Shown in pieces: positions 6,999 through 14,910 of a stretch of DNA of 49,717 nt. The DNA is from an uncultured Bdellovibrionales bacterium (GTDB lineage: Bacteria > Bdellovibrionota > Bdellovibrionia > Bdellovibrionales > UBA1609). The notes beneath the pieces are model-generated. The model was not told the origin of the DNA. It saw only the letters and a list, made by a program, of their open reading frames with translations, and made no database searches. The translations under genes were made by a program, and so were the position numbers. The DNA lies in contig CALLAU010000077.1 of NCBI GenBank assembly GCA_938002015.1, positions 1 to 49,717 on the forward strand, given 5' to 3'. Position 1 is the stretch's first letter. Each line of letters opens with the position of its first letter.

Positions 6999-8075
6999 TT
7001 AATTTTTTGGCTGATTGCCCTTAACCACACCATTAAGTTGACCACAAGCTGCATAGATATCATCTCCCCTTGTGGTTCTTTTATAAGTTTTTATTCCTTT
7101 TCCAAGTAGATACTTTTGAAACTCATCTACTCTTTTATTATCAGGCTTATAAAATCCTGAGCCTGGGTGTTCATTAAATGGAATAAGGTTTACCATTCCA
7201 TTTACGCCCTTTAAAAGTTTTGCAAGCTCTCTTGCATGAGTCATATCATCTGTGACCCCTTTAAGCATAACATACTCAAAAGTTACATCTTGTCCTGATT
7301 CTTCAATATGCTTTTTGCATGCATCCATTAAAACAGAGATTGGATATTTCTTATTAATAGGCATAATACTTGACCTTACCTCATCATTGCTACCATTTAA
7401 GCTTACAGCAAGCCTGGCTCCTGATTTTGTAACAAGTGGAATAAGGTCAACTAAACCAGAAGTTGATACAGTAACTCTTTTTCTAGAAAACTGAAGACCC
7501 TTATCTTTTTGTAAGATTTCAATAGCACCAAAAACACCTTCAGGGTTATCAAGAGGCTCACCCATTCCCATAAAGACAACGTTTGTAACACCCTTATCTC
7601 CTGCTTTGATAAGTCGATCATTTACTTCTAGAAACTGTCCAACAATTTCTCCAGCAGAGAGTCTTTTTTTAAGTTTATACTTCCCAGTAAAGCAAAACTT
7701 ACAACCTAAGTTACAACCCACTTCAGAGGAAACACAGAGCGTTCTTCTTTCTTTAAGTGGGATCATAACTGTCTCAACAGTTTTACCCTCTCCGACATCA
7801 AAGAGATATTTTTGAGTACCATCAACACTTTGTCTAAACTCAACAACCTCAGGGCGTTTAAATTCAAGTATTGAATCTATTTCAGCTCTAAAGTCTTTGC
7901 TTAAGTCAGTCATGGATTCAACAGACTCTTCTCTTTTCTTATAGACCCAGGAATAAAGCTGATCAGCTCTAAAAGCCTTATGACCTTTTGCTTTAAGGTA
8001 ATCTCTTAATTGATCGTGAGGTTGATCAAAAAAGTTCTTTACTTGAGTATTCTTAAGGTCTTCTTGCATATGCAT
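6999..8075 (-). CDS. rlmN: Dual-specificity 23S rRNA (A2503-C2)/tRNA (A37-C2) methyltransferase RlmN
   Basis: A radical-SAM methyltransferase that makes m2A2503 in the ribosomal exit tunnel and, in many bacteria, m2A37 in tRNA. The 4Fe-4S cluster motif is CNLGCKFC (C121, C125, C128). FMGMGEPLDN is the family's GGE-like segment, and RVTVSTSG and NLIPFNEHPG are further hallmarks. The C-terminal AACGQL supplies the Cys that takes part in methyl transfer, and C114 is near the usual partner position. At 358 aa the length is normal. Two ATGs lie 6 nt apart at the start (8075 and 8069); neither has a strong ribosome binding site, but the second is better spaced from GAAG. It is next to the heptose kinase gene on the same strand. 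Confidence 0.97.
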   Translation of the reverse strand: MHMQEDLKNTQVKNFFDQPHDQLRDYLKAKGHKAFRADQLYSWVYKKREESVESMTDLSKDFRAEIDSILEFKRPEVVEFRQSVDGTQKYLFDVGEGKTVETVMIPLKERRTLCVSSEVGCNLGCKFCFTGKYKLKKRLSAGEIVGQFLEVNDRLIKAGDKGVTNVVFMGMGEPLDNPEGVFGAIEILQKDKGLQFSRKRVTVSTSGLVDLIPLVTKSGARLAVSLNGSNDEVRSSIMPINKKYPISVLMDACKKHIEESGQDVTFEYVMLKGVTDDMTHARELAKLLKGVNGMVNLIPFNEHPGSGFYKPDNKRVDEFQKYLLGKGIKTYKRTTRGDDIYAACGQLNGVVKGNQPKN

Positions 8076-8118
8076 ACTTCGTTTAACTTAGGCAAAAAAG
8101 CCTTAAATAGAAATCTTT

Positions 8119-9207
8119 TTAAACAGATTTTGAAAATCTTTTCATCTGTGTACGAATATTATCTATACTACAAGGCACAGCTCCAACTTCTCCAACTACA
8201 TAGCCCGCTGCAAGGTTTGCAAAGGCACATGCCTCATCTACCTCTAAGCCCCTATCAAGGGCAAAGGAGAGGGCGGCAATCACCGTATCCCCAGCTCCTG
8301 TGACGTCAAAGACCTTTTTAGCAAAGGTTTGAACCCTCATTTTCTTTTCATTAGAGAAAAGAGCCATTCCATCTGCTCCAAGTGTGCTCACTAGTACTTC
8401 AAAATCACCTTCTGATTTAAGCCAAGAAAGAAGCTCTTCATATTTAAGATCTTCCCCTTCTTTATCCTGGCTAAAGGCAGCACGCTCGTTATAAGCCATA
8501 GTTTCATTATAATTTGGTTTAAAAAGATAAGCCCCGTTAAATTTCTTAGGGTTTACGCCCTTAGATGGGTCTACTAAAACTTTGATTTTAAGCTCTCTAG
8601 CTTTAGCAATCACAAACTCACAGACTTCTTTTGTCAAAAAGCCTTTTCCATAATCTTCTAAAATAACTGAGCTATACATTGACCAATCTAGGCTAGAGAG
8701 CTTCTCCTTAGTGGTTTCAAACTCTTTTTTTGAAAGAGGATGGCCCTCTTCTTGATCGATTCTTAATAAATGGTGATGTTTTGAAAGCACCCTCGTTTTC
8801 TTAATTGTAGGTCTTTCAGAGCTTTGAATAAGAATTGGGTTAATACCTTTAAAAGATTTAAAAATCCTTAAAAGTTCTCCAGCAGCTAAATCATCTCCAG
8901 CTAAACCAACAATATCACAAACACCACCTAAAGAGGCTATGTTCTTAGCTACATTCGCCGCTAAACCAAGCTTCAACTCAGTTTCTAAGAGCTTTAAAAT
9001 TGGCACTGGAGCCTCTGGGCTAATACGGCTGACTGAGCCAAACATATACTCATCAAGGCCGATATCTCCAACAACTAGAGCTTTTTTAGTCAAGTTTTTA
9101 AAGGCCTCTTCATTATTCTCAGAAATAAAGTTCTCAACCTTTTTTAAGATCTCTTGAAACTGCTCATCATCTATTAGCTCTAAAGTAGTCTTACTTGATA
9201 CACTCAT
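8119..9207 (-). CDS. D-glycero-beta-D-manno-heptose-7-phosphate kinase (RfaE1/HldA type)
   Basis: A PfkB-family sugar kinase that phosphorylates heptose-7-phosphate at C1 on the way to ADP-heptose for LPS inner core. The family signature YMFGSVSRISPEAPVPIL (about residues 55-72) is nearly identical to HldE domain I. LGLAANVAKNIASLGG replaces the usual GGAANVA, and the C-terminal GAGDTVIAAL carries the catalytic Asp and anion hole. The protein has 362 residues and lacks the cytidylyltransferase domain of bifunctional HldE, so a separate hldC-like gene is expected elsewhere. An N-terminal extension of about 40 residues is present. Its presence implies a heptose-containing outer membrane glycolipid. 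Confidence 0.9.
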   Translation of the reverse strand: MSVSSKTTLELIDDEQFQEILKKVENFISENNEEAFKNLTKKALVVGDIGLDEYMFGSVSRISPEAPVPILKLLETELKLGLAANVAKNIASLGGVCDIVGLAGDDLAAGELLRIFKSFKGINPILIQSSERPTIKKTRVLSKHHHLLRIDQEEGHPLSKKEFETTKEKLSSLDWSMYSSVILEDYGKGFLTKEVCEFVIAKARELKIKVLVDPSKGVNPKKFNGAYLFKPNYNETMAYNERAAFSQDKEGEDLKYEELLSWLKSEGDFEVLVSTLGADGMALFSNEKKMRVQTFAKKVFDVTGAGDTVIAALSFALDRGLEVDEACAFANLAAGYVVGEVGAVPCSIDNIRTQMKRFSKSV

Positions 9208-9379
9208 AACACATAAGCAAATATCATAGTTTCTAAGCTAAAAGCACTAAGTTTTTAACACATAATGACTTAAAATTACTCAAGCCTACTGAAAAGCTAT
9301 AAAGAAAAAGGTATATATAATATACAAAACATACTTTAAATTTATTAACTTAAAAACTATCTAAGGATAAACACTGCCG

Positions 9380-10372
9380 ATGAAACCCTGGCTCCACCTT
9401 CCAGCTTCTTTTTCACATAGTTTTGGCCCTAAACTTTTAAGAACTTACTCTAAGCTCTTAAGGCCTAAAAAAACATTTGTTCAGGAGTTCACAAAACAAG
9501 GCATTACTTTTAAAAACCCTTTTGGAACTGCTGGCGGGCTTGATAAAGAAGGGCTAGACCTGTTTACTTGGTATAAATGGGGAGCTGGCTTTTTAGAAGT
9601 CGGGACTCTAACTCCTAAAGGCCAAGGACCAAACCCTGGTAAAATTTTAGACAGATCAAATAAGCACCAAGCACTATGGAACTCAATGGGCTTTCCAAAC
9701 GCTGGCTTTGATAAAGTTAAGCCAAAAATTATTGAGTACAAAGAAAGTGTGAAGGACACCCCACTTTTTGTTAATATAGGTAAAAACAGAGACACAGCTT
9801 TAAATGAAGCTTATAAAGATTATGTTAAAGGCATAGAAACTTTCTCTAATGAAGCTGATGCCTTTGTTGTAAATATCTCAAGCCCAAATACTGCTAATTT
9901 AAGAACACTACATGAAGGTGAGAACTTTAAATCTTTTATCTCTCCAATTATTGAAGCTTCAGTTAAACAAAAAAAGTCTAAGCCCATACTTATTAAAGTT
10001 TCCCCTGATCTTCCTGAAGATGCTCTTATTGAATTTGCTAAGCTTTGCCAAAAGTACCCTCTTGGAGGCTGGGTGTTAACAAACACCACCACAGAACGCT
10101 TTGATGGCCAAACTTTTCCAAAACACGGAGGGGTTTCAGGGGCACCTCTTACTCAGCTTTCAAAAAAGAGATTAAATGTCATTACCAGCGTAGCAAAGGA
10201 AACACCTGAAAGACTTTTGATTTCTGTTGGTGGACTTATGAACCCGCTCCAAGCTCTTGAACGTCTCGACCTCGGAGCAGATTTGGTTGAATTTTACTCA
10301 GGTCTAATTTTTTATGGACCTGGTTTATTCAAGGCTTGCGCCCAAAACTTAAAACAAAGACCTGACCTCTAA
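9380..10372 (+). CDS. pyrD: Dihydroorotate dehydrogenase (quinone), class 2
   Basis: Oxidises dihydroorotate to orotate in pyrimidine synthesis with FMN and passes electrons to quinone at the inner membrane. Visible family motifs: FKNPFGTAGGLDKEG (FMN/substrate site, about residues 45-59), NSMGFPNAG, VNISSPNTANLRTL with the catalytic Ser of class 2 enzymes, LIKVSPDL, GGVSGAPL and ISVGGL near the phosphate site. The amphipathic N-terminus before the barrel fits membrane association. Length 330 is typical. It has its own upstream gap of 172 bp from the divergent kinase gene. mutT follows after 24 bp in the same direction, so these probably form an operon. Confidence 0.97.
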   Translation: MKPWLHLPASFSHSFGPKLLRTYSKLLRPKKTFVQEFTKQGITFKNPFGTAGGLDKEGLDLFTWYKWGAGFLEVGTLTPKGQGPNPGKILDRSNKHQALWNSMGFPNAGFDKVKPKIIEYKESVKDTPLFVNIGKNRDTALNEAYKDYVKGIETFSNEADAFVVNISSPNTANLRTLHEGENFKSFISPIIEASVKQKKSKPILIKVSPDLPEDALIEFAKLCQKYPLGGWVLTNTTTERFDGQTFPKHGGVSGAPLTQLSKKRLNVITSVAKETPERLLISVGGLMNPLQALERLDLGADLVEFYSGLIFYGPGLFKACAQNLKQRPDL

Positions 10373-10396
10373 GTTTTCTTCATGTAGACTATTTTA

Positions 10397-10825
10397 ATGG
10401 ATAAGAAGCGTCGAGGTTATTGGATCCCTGTTGTTACTGGTATGATTAGAAAAGGGGATGAGGTTCTACTCGGGCTTCGCCCTGAGGGTCATAACCTTGC
10501 AGGGTTCTGGGAGTTTCCAGGCGGTAAAGTTGAAGCTGGCGAAGAACCAAAAGATGCTTTAAAAAGAGAACTTAATGAAGAGCTTGGCATAGAGGCTGAA
10601 ATTGGAGCTGTTAGGCTTACAGGAACGCATTCTTATGGAGAAACTGGTATTCTTCTTTTATTCTTTGAGGTTCCTTACTGGAAAGGCGAGCCAAAAACAG
10701 TTCACCATAGCGGCTTAAAGTGGGTTAAGATTGAAGACCTTCATAAAGAAAACCTTCCAGAAGCTAATAGAAAAATGCTTAAAGACATCATCTATGTTTT
10801 AAATAACCCTGTTAAGAGCCCATAA
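10397..10825 (+). CDS. mutT: 8-oxo-dGTP diphosphatase, MutT-type Nudix hydrolase
   Basis: A 142-residue Nudix protein. The Nudix box G-x5-E-x7-REUxEExGU is complete, running from GGKVEAGEEP through ALKRELNEELGI at about residues 36-60. The strand VTGMIRKGDEVLLGLRPEG and the segment GFWEFPGGK are typical of MutT, which removes 8-oxo-dGTP from the nucleotide pool. No ribosome binding site is evident before the ATG. It lies 24 bp after pyrD and 11 bp before a glycosyltransferase gene. A different Nudix substrate cannot be excluded from sequence alone. Confidence 0.88.
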   Translation: MDKKRRGYWIPVVTGMIRKGDEVLLGLRPEGHNLAGFWEFPGGKVEAGEEPKDALKRELNEELGIEAEIGAVRLTGTHSYGETGILLLFFEVPYWKGEPKTVHHSGLKWVKIEDLHKENLPEANRKMLKDIIYVLNNPVKSP

Positions 10826-10836
10826 ACTAAAAAATT

Positions 10837-12069
10837 ATGAGTGATACCCAACAAAAACACTTTTGCATTGTAGGTTATAAGTTAGCAATAACTGATAAAC
10901 TGAATAACAAAAGTCAGTTCTGGCCTATTGCTAAACGCATTACAGAACAAGGGCATAAAATTTCAATTATTTCTTTTAAAGGCTCACCTGGAAAGCCCGT
11001 CTTAAAAGAAGGAAGTATTTCAGCATATTATTTAGGAGAACAAGATCTTTTTGTCGCCAAAGAAGATTTCTCTGACCTTGCTTTAAATAAAATTTTAAAA
11101 CTCCATCAAGAAGACCCTATCCATCATATTCATAGTATTGATGTTTCTTTAAACGTTAAGAAAAGAGAGCTTAAAAAGAGTAAGATCACTTTAAGTTATG
11201 GAGTGCAAGTTCTTAATTTAGAAAAGTACTTTTCGGTTAAAAGCCTTTCAAAAGCTACAACATTAAGTGTTGCAAAAAGTACTTTCTGGCTTCCTCTAAA
11301 ATTTGCTTTTAAATTTTTAACTACAGAGTGGAAGGTCTTAAACGGCGCAAGTGGGGTTTTTGTTTCAAGCCCTAAGCAAGCACTTACTCTAGAGCGCTAT
11401 TATCTCTTTCCGCCAAAATGGATCTTTCAAGTGCCACTAAATGCTGATATCAGTCCACTTTTACAAAGAACAAAATCTAGAGAAATTTTAGATGAACTTT
11501 CATTTACTGAGAACACACCAGTGATTGCAACGGCTTCAAGTATGAACACTGATTCAGATTTAAACTTTTTATTAAATGTTTTTGAAAAAGTATCTCTAAA
11601 GTACCCAAAAGCAAAATTTCTTATACTAGGTAACGGCCCCTCATTTAAAGATATTGAAAGAGAAGTTCTCATGAAAGCTCTCGATTCAAAAGTAGTTTTT
11701 ATTAGAAACTTCCCTTCTTCTAAAATTCCAGATTATATCTCCATTGCCGATATTTTCATTAACGTAAAATATGAAACTTCAGGGCTTGGAAAAACCCTTG
11801 TTGAGGCTATGGCACAAAAGAAAGTTATTATAGGCTCAGAGTTTAGTGCTATTGCAGAAATCATCAGAGATGAAGAGAATGGTTTTCTTATCAGACCTGG
11901 AGAGGAAGCCAAAGCTATAAATTTAATTCACCAAGTTTTTAATAATCAAATTGATAAAGAGAGCATTGGTGAAAATGCACGACACGATATCCTTAAAGCA
12001 CTCAATCCTGATAACTTAACTGAAAAAACTCTTTACGCATTTAATAAGATTATTAAACGCACTATATAG
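10837..12069 (+). CDS. GT-B family glycosyltransferase (group 1, GT4-like)
   Basis: 410 residues. The C-terminal donor-binding half is recognisable: PVIATASSMNTDSDLNFLLN, KAKFLILGNGPSFKDIE, IPDYISIADIFINV, and the EAMAQKKVIIGSEFSAIAEI..ENGFLIRPG block that binds the nucleotide-sugar. The N-terminal half (acceptor side) is less conserved and has a basic, hydrophobic stretch at about 130-160 (STFWLPLKFAFKFL) that could sit on the membrane. The substrate is unknown; cell-surface glycan or glycolipid synthesis is likely. It is the last gene of the pyrD-mutT run. Confidence 0.85.
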   Translation: MSDTQQKHFCIVGYKLAITDKLNNKSQFWPIAKRITEQGHKISIISFKGSPGKPVLKEGSISAYYLGEQDLFVAKEDFSDLALNKILKLHQEDPIHHIHSIDVSLNVKKRELKKSKITLSYGVQVLNLEKYFSVKSLSKATTLSVAKSTFWLPLKFAFKFLTTEWKVLNGASGVFVSSPKQALTLERYYLFPPKWIFQVPLNADISPLLQRTKSREILDELSFTENTPVIATASSMNTDSDLNFLLNVFEKVSLKYPKAKFLILGNGPSFKDIEREVLMKALDSKVVFIRNFPSSKIPDYISIADIFINVKYETSGLGKTLVEAMAQKKVIIGSEFSAIAEIIRDEENGFLIRPGEEAKAINLIHQVFNNQIDKESIGENARHDILKALNPDNLTEKTLYAFNKIIKRTI

Positions 12070-12237
12070 CCTTTCATGCCTTGTATACTAACCAGGACTG
12101 GCTAGTTTAAATGTTCGCACCAAAAAAGCTTATAATTTAATCAATAAAGTAGAATTACTGCATATAGGTCCAGCAGTTTATAAGTTTATAAATATAGGAC
12201 TTTTCAGGAATAGTTTTGTGAAATAAGCTATTTACAG

Positions 12238-12513
12238 ATGACTAAAGCCGAACTTATAGAGAACATTTCACAATCAGCTAAAGTAACAAGAGCTAAGGCT
12301 GAAATCGTAGTAAACACGATTTTTGATACTATGGTTTCTACTTTATCAAATGATTATAGAATTGAAATCAGAGGCTTTGGCTCTTTTGTAAATAGAAAGT
12401 ACGATGGTTACAAAGGAAGAAACCCAAGAACTGGTGAAGTCATTGATGTTAAAGAAAAGAGACTGCCTTTTTTTAAAGCCGGTAAAGAGCTTAAAGAAGA
12501 ACTAAACCAGTAA
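12238..12513 (+). CDS. HU/IHF-family DNA-bending protein
   Basis: 91 residues with the whole family pattern. It opens with MTKAELIENIS, a two-helix dimerisation domain. IEIRGFGSFVNRKYDGYKGR follows, then NPRTGEVIDV, the beta arm whose Pro inserts between base pairs, and FFKAGKELKEELN. The FGSF and GRNPRTGE blocks are near-consensus. The sequence is closer to IHF-beta/HU-beta type than to IHF-alpha, but subunit assignment is uncertain. It acts in the nucleoid as a dimer. A 168-bp gap precedes it. No strong ribosome binding site is visible, and the initiation codon is taken from alignment with the family N-terminus. Confidence 0.94.
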   Translation: MTKAELIENISQSAKVTRAKAEIVVNTIFDTMVSTLSNDYRIEIRGFGSFVNRKYDGYKGRNPRTGEVIDVKEKRLPFFKAGKELKEELNQ

Positions 12514-12554
12514 ATTCTTATTTATTAAAATAGTCTTTATCTTATCAATTTAAA

Positions 12555-12583
12555 TTGACCTTAAATTAATACTCCATCAAAAT
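12555..12583 (+). promoter_or_regulatory. Candidate promoter for a leaderless transcript
   Basis: TTGACC (12555-12560) and CAAAAT (12578-12583) are separated by 17 bp. Transcription from this pair would start at about 12590, which is the A of the next ATG. No Shine-Dalgarno precedes that ATG. This is a sequence match only; the -10 element matches 4 of 6 consensus positions. Confidence 0.35.
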
Positions 12584-12589
12584 TTTTAT

Positions 12590-13039
12590 ATGGAAAATAT
12601 AAATCAAATAGAAACTGAAGAAGAAACTTACCAAGAACCACAAGTTGTAAATAGATCAATTGCAATTTTTCACCCGAATGAAGAATTCTATAGTTGGTAC
12701 TCATTACATACAAAAGAAGAGGATAGACTCTCAGTTGAAGAAGTTACAGATAAGCCCCTTTCTTTTCTTATACCACCAGTTAGTAACGAAGAAGAAGCTG
12801 AAGACTTTATTTACGAAAACTCTTTAAGTCTTTTAGAAACTGTTTTAGAGGAGTTTATAGATGATGAAACCCTTATTGAAACAGCCCTAACAGAGGATAA
12901 TTTTGACTCATGGCTAGATTACAACTACTCACCTTTTGTACTCGATTTAGCAACAGATTTTGAACTAGAGCATGAAGATGAAGACGATGAAGAAGCAGAG
13001 GTTGAAGAAAGTCAAAATTTTACTGTGCCGGTAATGTAA
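12590..13039 (+). CDS. Acidic protein of unknown function (149 aa)
   Basis: A very acidic, soluble protein with no signal peptide or membrane segment. Glu/Asp clusters occur at the N-terminus (ETEEETYQEP) and near the C-terminus (EHEDEDDEEAEVEES). The central part (about 20-110) looks like a folded helical domain with several Trp and Tyr residues (FYSWYSLHT, FDSWLDYNYSP). It lies 76 bp after the HU/IHF gene and ends just before a clear terminator. There is no ribosome binding site, which agrees with the leaderless promoter proposed upstream. No family is recognised. Confidence 0.7.
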   Translation: MENINQIETEEETYQEPQVVNRSIAIFHPNEEFYSWYSLHTKEEDRLSVEEVTDKPLSFLIPPVSNEEEAEDFIYENSLSLLETVLEEFIDDETLIETALTEDNFDSWLDYNYSPFVLDLATDFELEHEDEDDEEAEVEESQNFTVPVM

Positions 13040-13072
13040 GTCTTTTTTAATTACAAAAATAATTTGTTTAAG

Positions 13073-13097
13073 GCCTGTCTATGTGACAGGCTTTTTT
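13073..13097 (+). terminator. Strong Rho-independent terminator
   Basis: A perfect 7-bp GC-rich stem, GCCTGTC (13073-13079) with GACAGGC (13085-13091), a 5-nt loop and six Ts (13092-13097). It ends the transcript of the acidic protein. The next gene's ATG follows directly after the last T. Confidence 0.9.
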
Positions 13098-13547
13098 ATG
13101 ATGCATTCTTTTATTTTTTTTCTGCAAGTATTTTCCTGTTTTGCTATGACTGGTGTCATTTGGATTATACAACTTGTACATTACCCTAGCTTTTCTTTTA
13201 TTTCAGAACATAAATTTGAAGCTTTTAACAAATTCCATCAAGCTTCTATAACATATATTGTGATGCCACTTATGCTTGTTGAAATCATAACAGGAGCGTT
13301 GATTTTTTATTTGGCTCCTAGCCAAAAAATTTACTTGCTGCTTTTTTTCTTAACAATTTTAATTTGGCTTTCAACTTTTCTTCTAAGCATTCCCTATCAC
13401 AGTGAACTTCTTAATGGATACAATGCCGATACAATAAATAAACTTATTACCACAAACTGGCCAAGGACCATTTTATGGACATTAAGATCTTCTATTTTCA
13501 TCTATCTTCTAACAAGCCAAAAGGCTTGGTTAGGTCTGTTTACGTAA
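13098..13547 (+). CDS. Small integral membrane protein (four predicted helices)
   Basis: 149 residues from the ATG at 13098 (a second ATG is at 13101). An upstream in-frame GTG at 13083 lies inside the terminator stem and would add only MTGFF, so it is not used here. Four hydrophobic segments are visible: about 4-27 (FIFFLQVFSCFAMTGVIWII), 52-75, 80-102 and 128-145. The pattern GVIWIIQLVHYPSF...FH...MLVEIITG, then SIPYH..L..G and TNWPRTILWTLR, recurs in an uncharacterised membrane family of Bdellovibrionota and Bacteroidetes that I know only by appearance. The ribosome binding site, if any, is the CAGG in the 3' arm of the terminator. Confidence 0.75.
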   Translation: MMHSFIFFLQVFSCFAMTGVIWIIQLVHYPSFSFISEHKFEAFNKFHQASITYIVMPLMLVEIITGALIFYLAPSQKIYLLLFFLTILIWLSTFLLSIPYHSELLNGYNADTINKLITTNWPRTILWTLRSSIFIYLLTSQKAWLGLFT

Positions 13548-13614
13548 GTCTCATTATCAAACACTAAATCATAAACCTTTTTAGTTTTCTATATATCAAT
13601 GGTATTTTATAAGT

Positions 13615-14079
13615 ATGCTTAAGAACCTTCTTTTTCAGTTATTTTTCTGTGTGTTCTACATTGGCTGGCTTATTTTGTGTTTTTTTATATCACTTCCTGG
13701 TTTTTTCCTTAGATCAGAAAAAGAAAAAATGTCTGTAAGAAAAGTAATAGAGTCTGAAACAATTTGTAGAATTCTTGTTAGAAAAAAGAAAATCTCAAAA
13801 GCTAATTATGAATTTGAAGCAACTCAAGTTTCTCAGTTTTATGATAGACATACTTTTTCAGGATACATGTTTATTGTTGAGCCTGTAATATGGGCTTTAC
13901 ACAAAAACAAAGCAATGGATGACATTGTGACTTTTTTTGTACGAAGGTGGATAAGAGTTCAAAAGTATAAAATACTTCAGGCAGGCTCTCCTGCTCCAAC
14001 TCTTCATAACCTTATCTCTGAGATCTGTGTTAAAATTGCATCAAGCCTTGGAAGATTTTTATCATTATTTGGAAACTAA
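13615..14079 (+). CDS. Membrane-anchored protein of unknown function (154 aa)
   Basis: The N-terminus holds one long hydrophobic stretch (about residues 5-31, LLFQLFFCVFYIGWLILCFFIS then LPGFFL), possibly a hairpin or a single helix. It is followed by a basic soluble domain of about 120 residues with the segments ILVRKKKISKANYEFE and FVRRWIRVQKYKIL. No enzyme motif is seen. Its stop TAA shares bases with the stop TAG of the convergent mtnP gene (CTAA at 14076-14079). It lies 67 bp after the membrane protein gene and may be cotranscribed with it. Confidence 0.65.
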   Translation: MLKNLLFQLFFCVFYIGWLILCFFISLPGFFLRSEKEKMSVRKVIESETICRILVRKKKISKANYEFEATQVSQFYDRHTFSGYMFIVEPVIWALHKNKAMDDIVTFFVRRWIRVQKYKILQAGSPAPTLHNLISEICVKIASSLGRFLSLFGN

Positions 14080-14879
14080 TTTAACCAATTTATTTTTTCA
14101 CCTGCAAAAATGGCTGAATTAATATTAGGAACTAAGTATTTATCATAAAGCTTTGTTTCAACTAATGAGTTTAGTACTTCTTTTGCACTTTCATAGTTTG
14201 AAGCCATTCTTTTCTTTACAATTTCAATTGTGACATGTTCTTCATCTTCTTTCCAGCAATCATAATCTGTTACAAAACAAAATGGTAAGTACAATAGCCC
14301 CGCCTCCATAGCTAAATAAGCTTCAGGCATATTTGTCATTCCAATTATATCAGCGCCCCATGATTTAAACATATGAGATTCAGCAACTGATGAAAACCTT
14401 GGGCCTTCAACACATATATAGGTTTTTCCATAGTGTGCGTTAAAGGAAAAGGTTTTTCCTAAGCCTTTGATCTCTTTTAAAACTTCTGATTTAAGGTTTT
14501 CAGCAAAAGAGAGGTGACCTACACTTCCATCTGCGCAAAAAGTTGATTCTCTTTTTTTAGTAAAATCTATGTATTGGTTTACTAAAACCATGTCTTTAGG
14601 TGCCAGCTCTTCTCTTAAACTACCCACAGCAGAAAATGAGAGTACTCCTTTACAACCAAGCTTACTTAAAACATAAATATTTGCCTTGTAATTTATTTCT
14701 GAAGGTAGGAGCTCATGTGACTTTCCATGCCTTGATAAAAAAAGTACCTCCTCATTTTTCCATTTTACTCTTTTTAAACCTGTAGAATGCTTGCCATAAG
14801 GAGTATCAACACTAAGTTCTTCAATTACAGAGAACTCTTCAAAATTTTCAAAACCTGAACCACCAATAATTGCCCACAT
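14076..14879 (-). CDS. mtnP: S-methyl-5'-thioadenosine phosphorylase
   Basis: Splits methylthioadenosine with phosphate into adenine and 5-methylthioribose-1-phosphate, the first step of methionine salvage. Family 2 nucleoside phosphorylase motifs are clear: the phosphate-binding GGSGFENFEEF at the N-terminus, LSRHGKSHELLPSEINYKAN (RHG..H..P..inyrAN), EGPRFSSVAESHMF, GMTNMPEAYLAMEAGL, and FVTDYDCW. The last block, with DYDCW, fits MTA phosphorylase rather than purine nucleoside phosphorylase. 267 residues is normal. It lies 31 bp downstream of mtnA. Confidence 0.93.
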   Translation of the reverse strand: MWAIIGGSGFENFEEFSVIEELSVDTPYGKHSTGLKRVKWKNEEVLFLSRHGKSHELLPSEINYKANIYVLSKLGCKGVLSFSAVGSLREELAPKDMVLVNQYIDFTKKRESTFCADGSVGHLSFAENLKSEVLKEIKGLGKTFSFNAHYGKTYICVEGPRFSSVAESHMFKSWGADIIGMTNMPEAYLAMEAGLLYLPFCFVTDYDCWKEDEEHVTIEIVKKRMASNYESAKEVLNSLVETKLYDKYLVPNINSAIFAGEKINWLN

Positions 14880-14910
14880 AATTTATTATCCTTTTTAGTA
14901 AGAAAACCTT

